64,000 bases of DNA, taken from contig OZ241359.1 of NCBI GenBank assembly GCA_965199705.1, positions 930,001 to 994,000 on the forward strand. The letters are read 5' to 3'. The stretch is from Azophilus sp965199705. GTDB taxonomy: Bacteria > Pseudomonadota > Gammaproteobacteria > Pseudomonadales > Azotimanducaceae. The translations under genes were made by a program, and so were the position numbers. Below, piece after piece: positions 18,584 through 27,630 of this stretch. The notes below the pieces were generated by a model. It made no database searches, had not been told where the DNA came from, and saw only the letters and a list, made by a program, of their open reading frames with translations. How positions within the stretch are numbered: position 1 is the stretch's first letter; every line of letters begins with the position of its first letter.

Positions 18584-18589
18584 TAGAAT
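18584..18589 (+). promoter_or_regulatory. Probable -10 element of tRNA-Val
   Basis: TAGAAT lies 11 bases before the mature 5' end of the tRNA, a suitable position for a sigma-70 -10 box. The -35 region is weak by eye, so this is a tentative call. Confidence 0.4.
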
Positions 18590-18600
18590 GCACATGCAGC

Positions 18601-18677
18601 AGGCGCGTAGCTCAGTTGGTCAGAGTGCTACCTTGACATGGTAGAGGTCCCCGGTTCGAACCCGGGCGCGCCTACCA
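18601..18677 (+). tRNA. tRNA-Val (GAC anticodon)
   Basis: A full cloverleaf can be drawn. The acceptor arms AGGCGCG and CGCGCCT pair, the D-arm is GCTC...GAGT, and the anticodon stem CTACC/GGTAG encloses the loop TTGACAT with anticodon GAC. The T-arm is CCCGG-TTCGAAC-CCGGG, and CCA is encoded at the 3' end. Total length is 77 nt. The anticodon reads GUC and GUU valine codons. It is a common kind of integration target, and a repeat-bounded remnant begins about 180 bases downstream. Confidence 0.95.
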
Positions 18678-18688
18678 GCCAATCCGGG

Positions 18689-18900
18689 CTACGGGCTGTA
18701 CCAGACGGGGGAGGTCCAGGCCATTTCCGCGGTCGTTTCCGGCAGCCTCTCACAGATCTCCGGCTGCTCGTCGCCTGCCAGGGCGGCGCAGTCATGGCTG
18801 CGCCAATTGTCGGGCGTCGGTTCAAGCCCCAGACAGGGCGCCATGCGGCCATTGACCCGGATATTGCACCAGGGGCCGTGATGATCGCGCCGGATTTTGT
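18689..18900 (-). pseudogene. Possible coding remnant behind tRNA-Val
   Basis: On the minus strand this stretch reads as a protein-like tail (GPWCNIRVNGRMAPCLGLEP, a Cys/His/Trp-containing middle, and ...EMAWTSPVWYSP before a stop). The frame upstream of it runs through a dispersed repeat and has no convincing start, so it may be a 3' fragment of a lost gene. I do not recognise the family, and it could be a chance open frame. Confidence 0.3.
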
Positions 18901-19101
18901 CCGTCTGCGGGTGCTCGCGACCGAAAGCGTAGCTACGCCTATGGTCGAGGGCGCATGGACGCGCAGACGGGCAAAAGACCAGCGAGCGCGCGGCAAGCGC
19001 AGTCTGTAATCGGCGTAGCGCTTCAATAGCGAAGACTACCAATTGAAAGATAGAGAAAATCAGCCTGCTCCATTAGCGCCTTGGTGCAATATTCGGGTTA
19101 A
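18857..19101. repeat. Inverted-repeat-bounded remnant (MITE-like) after tRNA-Val
   Basis: The left arm (18857-18877, ACCCGGATATTGCACCAGGG region) recurs in inverted form at the right (19081-19101, read on the minus strand as AACCCGAATATTGCACCAAGG-like), with few mismatches. The arms point inward and enclose about 200 bases with no gene but with a 41-bp dispersed repeat. This is the shape of a small non-autonomous element or an IS remnant. The 420-base gap from the tRNA to dctM holds nothing else I can name. Confidence 0.45.
18935..18975 (+). repeat. 41-bp dispersed repeat, copy 1
   Basis: The stretch from ACGCCTATGGTCGAGGG to GCGCAGACGGGCAAA recurs at 38620-38660 with a single base difference. 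Both copies are in the same orientation, lie in non-coding DNA and have unrelated flanks. The origin is unknown. Confidence 0.8.
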
Positions 19102-20372
19102 CCCATCCACCAGGACGGAATCCACAAGACCAGTGCCGGAAACAGGCAGATTGCCAGCAGTACCAGGAGATTCGCCAGCAGGAAGGGCGCTGCGCCCGAA
19201 AAGATCTCGCCGATCTCCAGCTTCGAGATGACCGCGCCGACATTCAGGCAATTGCCCACTGGCGGCGTGCACGCGCCAACCGCCAAGCCGCAAATCAGGA
19301 TCACGCCGAATTGCACGCCGGACACGCCGGCTGCCTGTGCAGCGGGCAGCAAGGTCGGCGTGAGCAGCAGGATGGCGGGGCTGACATCAATGAACGTACC
19401 GAGCACGAGCACGATGCTGGCGATCAAGAGCATCGTGGTGACCGGCCCGAGGTCCATTGCCGTCACTGTGGCTGCGATCTGCGTGGGCGCGCCTTCCAGC
19501 ACCAGTATCCAGACGAACAACTGCGAGAAGGCGATGATCATCATGATCTTTGCGCTCATGAGTATCGTGCCTCGCATCGACTCGCCCAATGTGTTGACCC
19601 AGCGCCGGCTGCGGGTAGCCAAACCGATGAGCATGGCCATCAGCACGCCGATTGCAGCCGATTCTGTGGCGGTGGCGATGCCCCCGACAACGGATCCGAC
19701 CACGATCACCGGCATCGCGAGGATCACTGTCGAACCGGCGATTCTCGGCAACAGGCCGCCGCTGTGCTTCGCCCTCGAAGCGCGCGGGAATTTTCTTCGA
19801 TTTGCAATCGAGAACATGATGACCAGCTGCAGGACGCCGATCATCAGGCCGGGCAACAATCCACCGAGGAACAGCCGCCCGACCGATTCCTGGGCAACGA
19901 TGGCGTACAGTATGATCGGCACGCTTGGCGGAATCACCATCCCCATCGTGGAAGACGCCACTGTGAGCCCGGCCGCGAACTTCGCGGTGTATCCGCGGCG
20001 CTTCATCTCCGGGATCATGACTGCGCCGATGGAGGCGGTATCTGACGTCGATGAGCCGGATATGCCGCCGAAAATCATGCTGGCGCTGATGTTCACCAGC
20101 CCCAATCCGCCCCGCAGCCGACCGAACGCGATCGTCGATGCGTCGATCAGGCGCGTCGTGATCCCGCTGGAGTTCATCACTTGCCCCATCAGGATGAACA
20201 GCGGCAGCGCGATGAGCGCGTGATTGTTCATGCCGGAGAAGACGCGCTGTGGCATGACGACCAGCATCTCCGGGCTGGTGAGCAGATACACGAGGCTGGC
20301 AAGGCCCAGTGCATAGGCGACGGGGATGCCGATCGCGAGGAAGACCAGCAGCGATCCGAACAGCAGGATCAT
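19098..20372 (-). CDS. TRAP transporter large permease subunit DctM
   Basis: The 424-aa membrane protein has the 12-helix layout of the TRAP large subunit, with family blocks LPLFILMGQVMNSSGIT, SASMIFGGISGSSTSDTA and VASSTMGMVIPPSVP. It uses an ion gradient to import the ligand delivered by DctP. I start it at ATG 20372, where the sequence MILLFGSLLVFLAIGIPVA begins a normal DctM; this start overlaps the dctQ stop by four bases. The substrate is inferred from the neighbouring iol genes to be inositol or a related polyol. Confidence 0.92.
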   Translation of the reverse strand: MILLFGSLLVFLAIGIPVAYALGLASLVYLLTSPEMLVVMPQRVFSGMNNHALIALPLFILMGQVMNSSGITTRLIDASTIAFGRLRGGLGLVNISASMIFGGISGSSTSDTASIGAVMIPEMKRRGYTAKFAAGLTVASSTMGMVIPPSVPIILYAIVAQESVGRLFLGGLLPGLMIGVLQLVIMFSIANRRKFPRASRAKHSGGLLPRIAGSTVILAMPVIVVGSVVGGIATATESAAIGVLMAMLIGLATRSRRWVNTLGESMRGTILMSAKIMMIIAFSQLFVWILVLEGAPTQIAATVTAMDLGPVTTMLLIASIVLVLGTFIDVSPAILLLTPTLLPAAQAAGVSGVQFGVILICGLAVGACTPPVGNCLNVGAVISKLEIGEIFSGAAPFLLANLLVLLAICLFPALVLWIPSWWMG

Positions 20373-20809
20373 CGGAGCAGCCGCGCCACGCAGTACAGGG
20401 TGCTGAGGCCACAGCCGAGCGGGACACTGATTTGTGCGATGATCTGTGGCGCGCCGAGCGTCGGCATCAGAAATCCGCCGGTGCGTTGGATCCAGATGAC
20501 AGCACAAGCGCCTATCAGGGCATTCAGTATCGCCAGCAGAACGAGGCGTGTTCTGGCCAGCCCTTGTTTCAATTCCGGCGGCAGCTTGTCCGTGAAATAG
20601 GTGACTGCGATGTGCTCATCGCGGGAAATGGCGACCGCTGCCCCGAGTGCGGTTGTATAGATAAAGGCGACGACGGTTGCTTCATTGCCGCCGATGAGCG
20701 TTGTCGAGAACAGGTAGCGCAGGACGACCAGCAATGTGACCATCGCGAACATGCCGAAGAGCAGGCCGATCAGCAGCTTTTCAATGATGCATGTGACACG
20801 GTCGATCAA
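20369..20809 (-). CDS. TRAP transporter small permease subunit DctQ
   Basis: The 146-aa protein has four membrane helices and the DctQ pattern: VTLLVVLRYLFSTTLIGGNE in helix two, then a charged RDEHIAVTYFTDKLP loop. The small subunit complexes with DctM. It overlaps dctM and dctP by four bases on each side, so the three genes form one coupled unit. Confidence 0.92.
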   Translation of the reverse strand: MIDRVTCIIEKLLIGLLFGMFAMVTLLVVLRYLFSTTLIGGNEATVVAFIYTTALGAAVAISRDEHIAVTYFTDKLPPELKQGLARTRLVLLAILNALIGACAVIWIQRTGGFLMPTLGAPQIIAQISVPLGCGLSTLYCVARLLR

Positions 20810-21840
20810 GGGGTCTGCCCGGCGAGTGCATCCTGACCGCGCGCCAGGCGCTTCGCACGCTTGATGTCTTCCGGCGTGACCGATCCCTGATCTGTGAAGT
20901 ATTGATACACGCCGGCTGACAATTCCCGGAAAGGGCGCAGCGCCTCGCCGGTCAGATAGTTGATCTCAAGATACGCCGACAGCTTCTCGATCATCGCCTG
21001 CTCCGCCGCTCGATTGAGTCGGTCGGATAGCTGCATCGTCTCGACGGCCACCTGATCGAATGTGCGGCGGAGATCCTCCGGCAGGGCGTTGTACCAGTCC
21101 AGATTGACGATCAGCGGATCGGGGCCGGTCGAATAGTGCGTCACCGTCATGTAGGCCTGGACCTCATGCAGGTGATAGTCCCAGATGTTTGCCGGGGGAT
21201 TGTCCTGTCCGTCGAGAACGCCGGTGCGCAGAGCGCCATAGATCTCGGACGCCGGCATCTCCTGCGGGCTGGCGCCGAAAGCGCGGGCCGTCAGGACATA
21301 CACCTGCTGTTGCGGCACCCGCATTTTCAGGCCCGCCAGATCATCTGGAGTGCGGATAGGCCGGACGCTGTTGGTGTGGGCGCGGAACCCCTGGCTGATA
21401 CCGGTCGCCGGGACATGAAAGCCGTTTTCGCGCGCGCCGGCGTTGATCTCGTCGGTGAGCGGGCTGCCGATCAACCGCTCCGCCTGATCCCAGTTCTCGA
21501 CCAGGAACGGCAACATGAACAGGTTGTAGCGCGCGTTTGCGTCGGCGAACAGGCCACCGCGGGTTCCCTGCAGAACCCGGGTCGCAACCATGTCCATCAT
21601 CTCCCGTTCATTTCCAAGGACACCGGAGAAGTAATTCTCGACCGCTATCCGGTGGTCTGTCCGAGCCTCAAGTTGCGCCTCGAAGAACACCATGGACTGG
21701 CTTCGGGGGGAGTCGGGCGATTGCGAGTGCCCGTAGCGGAAAACAAATGCGTCCTGCGGCGCACCGCAGGACGCAAGGAACAGACAGAGAACCGGAAATA
21801 TGGACTGGCGGCTAATTCTGGTAGTTGTACTGGACTCCAA
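20806..21840 (-). CDS. TRAP transporter solute-binding lipoprotein DctP
   Basis: The 344-aa protein is the periplasmic ligand receptor of the TRAP system. It has a lipobox (LCLFLASC, Cys near residue 25), so it is likely lipid-anchored, unlike the usual soluble DctP. Family blocks are RYGHSQSPDSPRSQSM, LAGLKMRVPQQQV (with the ligand-carboxylate-binding Arg) and EIYGALRTGVLDGQDNPP. The start overlaps the end of the TonB receptor gene by 29 bases. This suggests an outer-to-inner membrane uptake operon: receptor, binding protein, small and large permease. Confidence 0.92.
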   Translation of the reverse strand: MESSTTTRISRQSIFPVLCLFLASCGAPQDAFVFRYGHSQSPDSPRSQSMVFFEAQLEARTDHRIAVENYFSGVLGNEREMMDMVATRVLQGTRGGLFADANARYNLFMLPFLVENWDQAERLIGSPLTDEINAGARENGFHVPATGISQGFRAHTNSVRPIRTPDDLAGLKMRVPQQQVYVLTARAFGASPQEMPASEIYGALRTGVLDGQDNPPANIWDYHLHEVQAYMTVTHYSTGPDPLIVNLDWYNALPEDLRRTFDQVAVETMQLSDRLNRAAEQAMIEKLSAYLEINYLTGEALRPFRELSAGVYQYFTDQGSVTPEDIKRAKRLARGQDALAGQTP

Positions 21841-24670
21841 TCGCTATTGTTGTCCCGATATCGTCGTACTGCAACGCTCGGCGCTGATCGCCCGCGTAGT
21901 AATACTCGCGTTCCCCGGTCAGGTTTGCGACCTCGGTGTAGATCATCCAGCTATTCGAGAATCGGTACCTTGCGGTCAGGTCCCACTGCAGGTGACCGTC
22001 CGTGTACCGATCAAGCCCGGGATCTTCAAGAGAATCGATGTACCGGTCCCGGTACTTCAGGGCGAGCCGCAGATCCAGGCCGTGTTTCTCGTAGCCGACC
22101 ACGGCGTTCACAATGTTCGCCGACTGCTTGGGCAGCTCCACCTTGCGGCTTCCGGTATCGGCTTCGCTGTCAACATAGGTATAGTTGAAACCGATCAGGA
22201 GTCCGTCGAATGGCGGGCTCAGGAACCCGAAGTGCTGTTGATAATTGAACTCCGCGCCGAATACGGTGGCGTCCTCGCCGTTCAGCGCGACCGCTGCCTC
22301 GTTGAGTGTCCGGCCCAGGAAATTGTAGTCGTCGATGGTCTGGATGAAGATGAACTCCTTGATGCTCTTGTAGAACATTCCGGCGGAGAGCACGCTGAGA
22401 TCGGTCGGGTAGTACGCCAGCGAGGCATCAATGTTCCAGGCGCGGAACGGATCAAGGTCCGGGTTGCCCAGCTCGCCTTCGTTGTCTTCGATCTGGACAC
22501 GCAGGGCGACTTCTTCGACCCGGGGGCGCACAACTGATCGGAAGACCGATGCCCTGCCAATGACCGTTTCGCTGAACTCGTAACGCAGATTGGCGCTTGG
22601 CAGAATGTCGGTGTACGACTTGGTGGCCTCGATCGGTGTCACGTTGACCAGGTCCTCTGGCGGATCACCCGGGCCGTTCGCATCCTCTTCGATCAATTCG
22701 ACGATGTTGCCGCGATTGTCGAGATCGGTAATCTCTACGCGGACTCCGGCGTTGATCGAGGCCTTGCCCGTTTCCCAGTTGGCCATCGCGTAACCGGAGT
22801 ACACATCTTCGTCGAACACGAAATCGGCGACGTTCGAGTCGATCTGTGAATCCACATCTTCGAATTCGATGCCGACACCGCCGGCCAGGATTTCCCGCTC
22901 CAGGCGGTTGTCCGGCACCGGATCCATCGGAGTCGGGAAGCCATAAACCGAGCCGCCTTCGGGCAGCAAGGCATCGGACAGGAACCAGGTTTCTCCATCA
23001 CCGGACCAGATGTCCGCATCCTCATTGGTCTTCTTCTCGCGCAAGCGGGCCTTCAGACCGAATTTCAGGCTACCGAACCCGGTGTCTCGCGTGGCGTCAA
23101 ATTGAAACGAGGACTGGGTATCTTCGTTCTTCTCACGGAAATTCTCGACCCCGTCGAGTTCGAAGCGTGTCGGGTCCTGGAATGCGCTCCAAAACGCCGA
23201 TTCGACCACCGGGGCCTGGGGATTGGCGCGATTGAGCGTCAGCACTGGCTGTCCGGGGGTGATGACGCCATCGCCGGTCCCGAATTCCGCCACCCAGGTT
23301 CCGTCAACCTGGTCGGGGGTGCGCTCGCGCCCGTAGGCATAGCCCACCTCGAATTCGAGGCGCCAGAGGTCCAGTTGGGTATCGGAGCCAAACGCGATGG
23401 ACAGATTCTCGGCGATCTGGCCGCGGCGATTGCGGCCTTTGGTGTCGCGCTCGATCTCGACCTCCGAGAAGCTTGCCGTGTTCGCGGTTACCGTCGCCTC
23501 GTCGAGCCCATCCAGACCGAAGGTCAGGCGATTGCGCAGTTCCGTGTCCTTGAACCGACTGTACAGCGTGTACAGATGCAGCGCGGTGGAATCAGAGACA
23601 TCCAGGTCGAAGTTCAGAACACCGCCGATGCGCTCGCGTTCGATGACGTAGAGTCGCGGCTGAAATTCTTCGGGGAAATCACTGCCGTTTTCCGCGACCT
23701 CCCAGTCGTCGAGTTCGTTGTTGTCAACCTGCAGTGCCCTGTCGTTCCAGCTCAGTGCGCCGGCAATGCCCAACCGCCGGCCGTTGTCGAGTTCGAAAAT
23801 ATTGCTGCCGGCGACGGAGAGTTTCGGACTCCAGTCCTCCCGGCTCTCGTTGTAGGCGCTCTCTGCCCGCGCCTTCATGTAGGCGCCCTTGCGGCTGAAG
23901 GCGCTGAGCGTCTTGACATTGATGGAGCCGCCGATCGCATCGGCGTCCATGTCGGCCTGCAGCGTCTTGTGAATCTCCAGCCCGTCGAGCACTTCCGAGG
24001 GAATCACATCGAGCTGCAACGCCCGCCTGGGTTCCGCCGCAGTTGCCCGCAACCCGTTGATCGAGGTCGAGTTCAGATCCGGGTCCATGCCACGGATGAC
24101 GACATAGCGGCCTTCGCCCTGATCGTTCTCAACGGTGACGCCGGAGAGTCGCCGCAATGACTCTGCGACATTCTGATCGGGGAATTGCCCCATCGCATCC
24201 GTGTCGAGAACAGAGACAAGGTTGCCGGCCGAGCGTTCCTGATTCAATGCGCCGGCGAAGGCGGCCGACTGTCCATACACGATGACTTCCTCGATTGCCG
24301 CACCGGCGCCGATAACCACTTCGCCCATATTCAGGCCGGTAGCAGGAACGCTGATCGGAATGCTGGTGTCGCCGACGCCAGAGTAGGAAATCACCAGCGT
24401 GTACTCACCCTGCGGCACATTGCCGAGGCGGAAACGGCCGTGATCGTCGGTCGTCGTGGAACGACCGAGTTCATCAATGCTGACGGTCACGCCCTTGAAG
24501 GTCAGGATCCGCTCCGCATCGACGACCTCGCCCGAGACGCTTTGCGCGGCAGCGACGGGCGCCAGGCACAGGCCGAAGGCCAGCGCGAACAGCGTTCCGG
24601 ACGCAGTGCGGACGATCGATCGTCCGGTTATTGCCTGGCAGTCAGCCAAAATTCCAATCGGTTTTTTCAC
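21812..24670 (-). CDS. Large TonB-dependent receptor with CarboxypepD_reg-like domain
   Basis: I start this receptor at GTG 24670 because GGGAGG sits seven bases upstream and the sequence then opens with a signal peptide (FALAFGLCLAPVAAAQ). The open frame continues upstream, but that part is the regulatory region. The 952-aa protein has a carboxypeptidase-regulatory-like beta domain (SVSGEVVDAERILTFKGV), a TonB box EEVIVYGQ, a plug (NVAESLRRLSGVTVEND, GGSINVKTLSAF) and a long barrel. This SusC-like or polymer-receptor design suits bulky, charged oligomeric substrates. Phytate or inositol phosphates are inferred from the neighbours. Confidence 0.9.
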   Translation of the reverse strand: MKKPIGILADCQAITGRSIVRTASGTLFALAFGLCLAPVAAAQSVSGEVVDAERILTFKGVTVSIDELGRSTTTDDHGRFRLGNVPQGEYTLVISYSGVGDTSIPISVPATGLNMGEVVIGAGAAIEEVIVYGQSAAFAGALNQERSAGNLVSVLDTDAMGQFPDQNVAESLRRLSGVTVENDQGEGRYVVIRGMDPDLNSTSINGLRATAAEPRRALQLDVIPSEVLDGLEIHKTLQADMDADAIGGSINVKTLSAFSRKGAYMKARAESAYNESREDWSPKLSVAGSNIFELDNGRRLGIAGALSWNDRALQVDNNELDDWEVAENGSDFPEEFQPRLYVIERERIGGVLNFDLDVSDSTALHLYTLYSRFKDTELRNRLTFGLDGLDEATVTANTASFSEVEIERDTKGRNRRGQIAENLSIAFGSDTQLDLWRLEFEVGYAYGRERTPDQVDGTWVAEFGTGDGVITPGQPVLTLNRANPQAPVVESAFWSAFQDPTRFELDGVENFREKNEDTQSSFQFDATRDTGFGSLKFGLKARLREKKTNEDADIWSGDGETWFLSDALLPEGGSVYGFPTPMDPVPDNRLEREILAGGVGIEFEDVDSQIDSNVADFVFDEDVYSGYAMANWETGKASINAGVRVEITDLDNRGNIVELIEEDANGPGDPPEDLVNVTPIEATKSYTDILPSANLRYEFSETVIGRASVFRSVVRPRVEEVALRVQIEDNEGELGNPDLDPFRAWNIDASLAYYPTDLSVLSAGMFYKSIKEFIFIQTIDDYNFLGRTLNEAAVALNGEDATVFGAEFNYQQHFGFLSPPFDGLLIGFNYTYVDSEADTGSRKVELPKQSANIVNAVVGYEKHGLDLRLALKYRDRYIDSLEDPGLDRYTDGHLQWDLTARYRFSNSWMIYTEVANLTGEREYYYAGDQRRALQYDDIGTTIAIGVQYNYQN

Positions 24671-24728
24671 AGAATGCCTCCCTCGCGTTTCGGATTCATC
24701 AGGAAGTCGGACTTCTTGCAGGCAGTAT

Positions 24729-24772
24729 AGAACACATATTTCTGGAATTACAAAACATGGAAAATATATTCT
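24729..24772. promoter_or_regulatory. Candidate RpiR operator in the divergent promoter region
   Basis: The 246-base gap between the receptor and rpiR is clearly AT-rich for this genome. It contains an imperfect inverted repeat with arms AGAACACATATTTC (24729-24742) and GAAAATATATTCT (24760-24772), centred about three helical turns apart. RpiR regulators bind inverted repeats next to their own genes, so this is the best operator candidate. No clear -35/-10 pair was assigned. Confidence 0.4.
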
Positions 24773-24916
24773 AAACTGCTCGAAGAGACCTCCGGCGACG
24801 GCAGCGGGCTGCGCCCCGATGGTCAACCGCTGGCCGGGGGCGCGCTTGAAAAGATTCCATCTGGCGAAACATATGTTGCATGGTGTGCGATTCAACAGGA
24901 ATGCTAGGGATCCAGC

Positions 24917-25783
24917 ATGAGCGTTTCCGCGCCCGGCAGCCTTGATTTACTGCGTGCCGAAATCGCCAGGCAGTTCGACGATCTGAGCCCGAGGCTCAAA
25001 CAGGTGGCGACCTATGTGCTGGACAATCCCAACGATATGGCGCTCGAGACCCTGGCGGTGATCGCCGATCGATGCGAAGTGCAACCCTCCACCGTCTTCC
25101 GCTTCGCCAAGGCGTTCGGTTTCAGCGGCGCCAGTCAGATGCAGCGCCTGTTCCGCCACGAAATCATGAGTGTTGCGCCGAGTCCGAGTTACTCGGAGCG
25201 GATCCGGCAGTTCCAGAAAAGTTTGAAGACAATCGACCGACTCTCGCCGCAGAGCGTCATGCTGGAGTTTGCGGACAGCAACATCATCGGGCTGGAGCAC
25301 CTGAAGGAAGCCGTTCGCAAGGAAGATCTGGAGCGATCCATCGACCTGATCCACCGTGCGCACACTGTCTATCTGGCCGGCGTGCGGCGCGCGTTTCCGG
25401 TGGCCTCGTATCTCGCCTACGCATTCAGCCATGTCGAAAAACGCGCCTTTCTGCTGGATGGCGTGGCCGGTATGACGGCGGAGCAAAGCTGGATGCTGAG
25501 TGTCGATGACCTGGTCATCGCCACCTCGTTCAGGCCCTACGCCGATGAAACCGCCAGCGTGGTTGAGCGGGCGGCGGAAAACGGCGCCGGCGTCATCGCG
25601 ATCACCGACAGCCGTCTGAGCCCGATTGCCAGGAGCGCCAGTGTCTTCTTCGAGATCAAGGATGCCGAGGTGCGCCAGTTCCGGTCGCTGACCGCATCGC
25701 TATGCCTCGCGCAGACGCTGATCATCAGCTACGCCTACAAGTACGGCCTGGACAAGGATGATCGGCAGGGAGCGAAACAGTGA
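24917..25783 (+). CDS. RpiR-family regulator (HTH plus SIS domain)
   Basis: The 288-aa protein has the RpiR N-terminal helix-turn-helix (residues about 15-90: SPRLKQVATYVLDNP, then TLAVIADRCEVQPSTVFRFA) and a C-terminal SIS domain that binds phosphosugars. Such regulators commonly control inositol catabolism (IolR type), with an Iol intermediate as the likely signal. Its stop overlaps the iolG GTG, so it is the first gene of the iol operon and probably autoregulates. Confidence 0.9.
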   Translation: MSVSAPGSLDLLRAEIARQFDDLSPRLKQVATYVLDNPNDMALETLAVIADRCEVQPSTVFRFAKAFGFSGASQMQRLFRHEIMSVAPSPSYSERIRQFQKSLKTIDRLSPQSVMLEFADSNIIGLEHLKEAVRKEDLERSIDLIHRAHTVYLAGVRRAFPVASYLAYAFSHVEKRAFLLDGVAGMTAEQSWMLSVDDLVIATSFRPYADETASVVERAAENGAGVIAITDSRLSPIARSASVFFEIKDAEVRQFRSLTASLCLAQTLIISYAYKYGLDKDDRQGAKQ

Positions 25784-26775
25784 TCCCGGTCGCCTTGTTC
25801 GGCGCTGGTCGGATCGGCCGCATACATGCCGAGAATCTGTACCGACACGCGGCTGCGGATCTGCGCTACGTGGTCGATATCGAGGATCAGGCCGCGGCGC
25901 GTCTGGCGGCGCATTGTGGCGCTCGGGTGGCGGATGCGGCCGAAGCGCTGGGCGACAAGGAGGTTGCCGCCGTCGTCATAGCGTCGTCAACGGATACCCA
26001 TATCCCGTTGATCGAGTCCGCCGCCGAAGCCGGCAAGGCGATTTTCTGTGAGAAGCCCATCGGTCTGGATGTTGCTGCGGCGCGCGCCTGCGTCGATCTG
26101 GTTAAACGAAACGGGGTCCAGCTTGTGATCGGCTTCAATCGGCGCCATGACCCGACGTTTGCCAGGCTCAAGCGCGAGATCGAGGCCGATGCGGTCGGTT
26201 CGGTCGAGCACATCAGCATTATCAGTCGTGACCCGGCGCCGCCGCCGGCGGACTACATTGCCCATTCGGGCGGACTCTTCCGCGACTTCATGATTCACGA
26301 TCTGGACATGGCGCGCTGGCTGCTTCCGGAAGAGCCCGTCGAAGTGTTTGCCAATGGCAGCGTCCTGATTGACGAAAGCATCGGCGCGGCCGGCGACATA
26401 GACAATGCCGTTACGGTACTGAAGACCGCCACCGGCAGGTTTTGCACGATCACGAATTCACGGCGGTGCAGTTTCGGCTACGATCAGCGTATCGAGGTCT
26501 TCGGCTCCTCGGGCATGCTCAGCACGGGCAACAAGACGGCGACGGAAGTCTGCTCCGCGGATTCGTCGGGCTTCCATCGTGAACCGGCGCTGCCGTTCTT
26601 CCTTGAGCGATACGCGGACGCCTACCGCCTGCAACTGGACCGGTTTTTTCAGGGATTGCGTGGTGAGCCGGTCGCGCTTCCCGACGGCGCCGACGGACTC
26701 AAGGCATCCATGCTGGCCGACTGCGCACAGGAATCCCTGCGCACCGGGCGGCCGGTCGCGGTGGCTTACGCATGA
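25780..26775 (+). CDS. iolG: Inositol 2-dehydrogenase
   Basis: IolG oxidises myo-inositol to 2-keto-myo-inositol with NAD, the first Iol step. The 331-aa protein belongs to the Gfo/Idh/MocA family. It has the Rossmann motif FGAGRIGRIHAENL, the catalytic-lysine motif CEKPIGLD near residue 95, and the motif DFMIHDLDMARWL, which holds the Asp and His used in catalysis. Start is GTG 25780, overlapping the regulator stop, with GGGAGCG upstream. Scyllo-inositol or other polyol specificity cannot be excluded from sequence alone. Confidence 0.92.
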   Translation: MIPVALFGAGRIGRIHAENLYRHAAADLRYVVDIEDQAAARLAAHCGARVADAAEALGDKEVAAVVIASSTDTHIPLIESAAEAGKAIFCEKPIGLDVAAARACVDLVKRNGVQLVIGFNRRHDPTFARLKREIEADAVGSVEHISIISRDPAPPPADYIAHSGGLFRDFMIHDLDMARWLLPEEPVEVFANGSVLIDESIGAAGDIDNAVTVLKTATGRFCTITNSRRCSFGYDQRIEVFGSSGMLSTGNKTATEVCSADSSGFHREPALPFFLERYADAYRLQLDRFFQGLRGEPVALPDGADGLKASMLADCAQESLRTGRPVAVAYA

Positions 26776-26817
26776 TGTCGAAAATGGATTTACTCGGATA
26801 ACTGAACGGGAACGACA

Positions 26818-27624
26818 ATGACCTTGCACATTACCGATCACCGTCGCGGATTCGCCCACGGCGAGACGACGATTACGCGCTACGACGACAAGGAGCACAA
26901 CACCGGGATTTCGCTGGCCGTTCTGCGGCTCAGGGCGGGTGAACGCATCCGGGCCACGACCGACCTGGAAACCGCCTGGCTGCTCATGAGCGGCAGGGTG
27001 CGCGGCATGGTCGGCGGCGTGGAGTTCGAGCTCGAACGCAATTCCATCTTCGATGAATCGTCGAGCTGCATTCATGTGTCCGCAGCAACCGACGTGGAGA
27101 TGGTCTGCGATTCGGACACGGAATTCACCCGCTACCGCTGCGACAACGAACGCACCTTCGAGCCGCGCGTCTATCGGCCCGAAGACGTCGCCAACGAACC
27201 CCGGGGCAAGGGCCAGGTGAATGACCGATGTCTTCGCTACGTTCGCACGATTTTCGACGCGACGAATGCGCCGGGCGATGCAGAGCTCGTGCTCGGCGAA
27301 GTCATCACATTCCAGGGCGGGTGGTCGAGCTATCCGCCACATCATCACCCGCAGTCCGAGATCTACCACTACCGATTCACCGAGCCGCAGGGCTACGGTC
27401 ACGCCGAACTGGGCGAGACAGTGCTGAAAGTCCGCAACTTCGACACCATCAAGATCCTGGACGAGAGTGATCATGCGCAGTGCGCCGCACCTGGCTACGG
27501 CATGTACTACTCGTGGGTCATCCGCCATTTGCCGGACAATCCGTACACGGTTCCCGAATTTACCGAGGCGCATGCGTGGATCATGAATCCGGACAGCCAG
27601 TACTGGGATCCGGAACGAGACTGA
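26818..27624 (+). CDS. iolB: 5-deoxy-glucuronate isomerase
   Basis: IolB converts 5-deoxyglucuronate into 2-deoxy-5-keto-gluconate. The 268-aa double-cupin protein has the metal-binding cluster YPPHHHPQSEIYHYRF near residue 180 and the family segments WLLMSGRVRG and PDNPYTVPEFTEAHAWIM. It lies 42 bases after iolG and six before iolC, preceded by GGGAACG. Nothing looks truncated. Confidence 0.94.
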   Translation: MTLHITDHRRGFAHGETTITRYDDKEHNTGISLAVLRLRAGERIRATTDLETAWLLMSGRVRGMVGGVEFELERNSIFDESSSCIHVSAATDVEMVCDSDTEFTRYRCDNERTFEPRVYRPEDVANEPRGKGQVNDRCLRYVRTIFDATNAPGDAELVLGEVITFQGGWSSYPPHHHPQSEIYHYRFTEPQGYGHAELGETVLKVRNFDTIKILDESDHAQCAAPGYGMYYSWVIRHLPDNPYTVPEFTEAHAWIMNPDSQYWDPERD

Positions 27625-27630
27625 TCCGTC

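Noticed and set aside
18601..19101. Tyrosine-integrase island at tRNA-Val
   Set aside because: No integrase gene and no second copy of the tRNA 3' end were found in the window.
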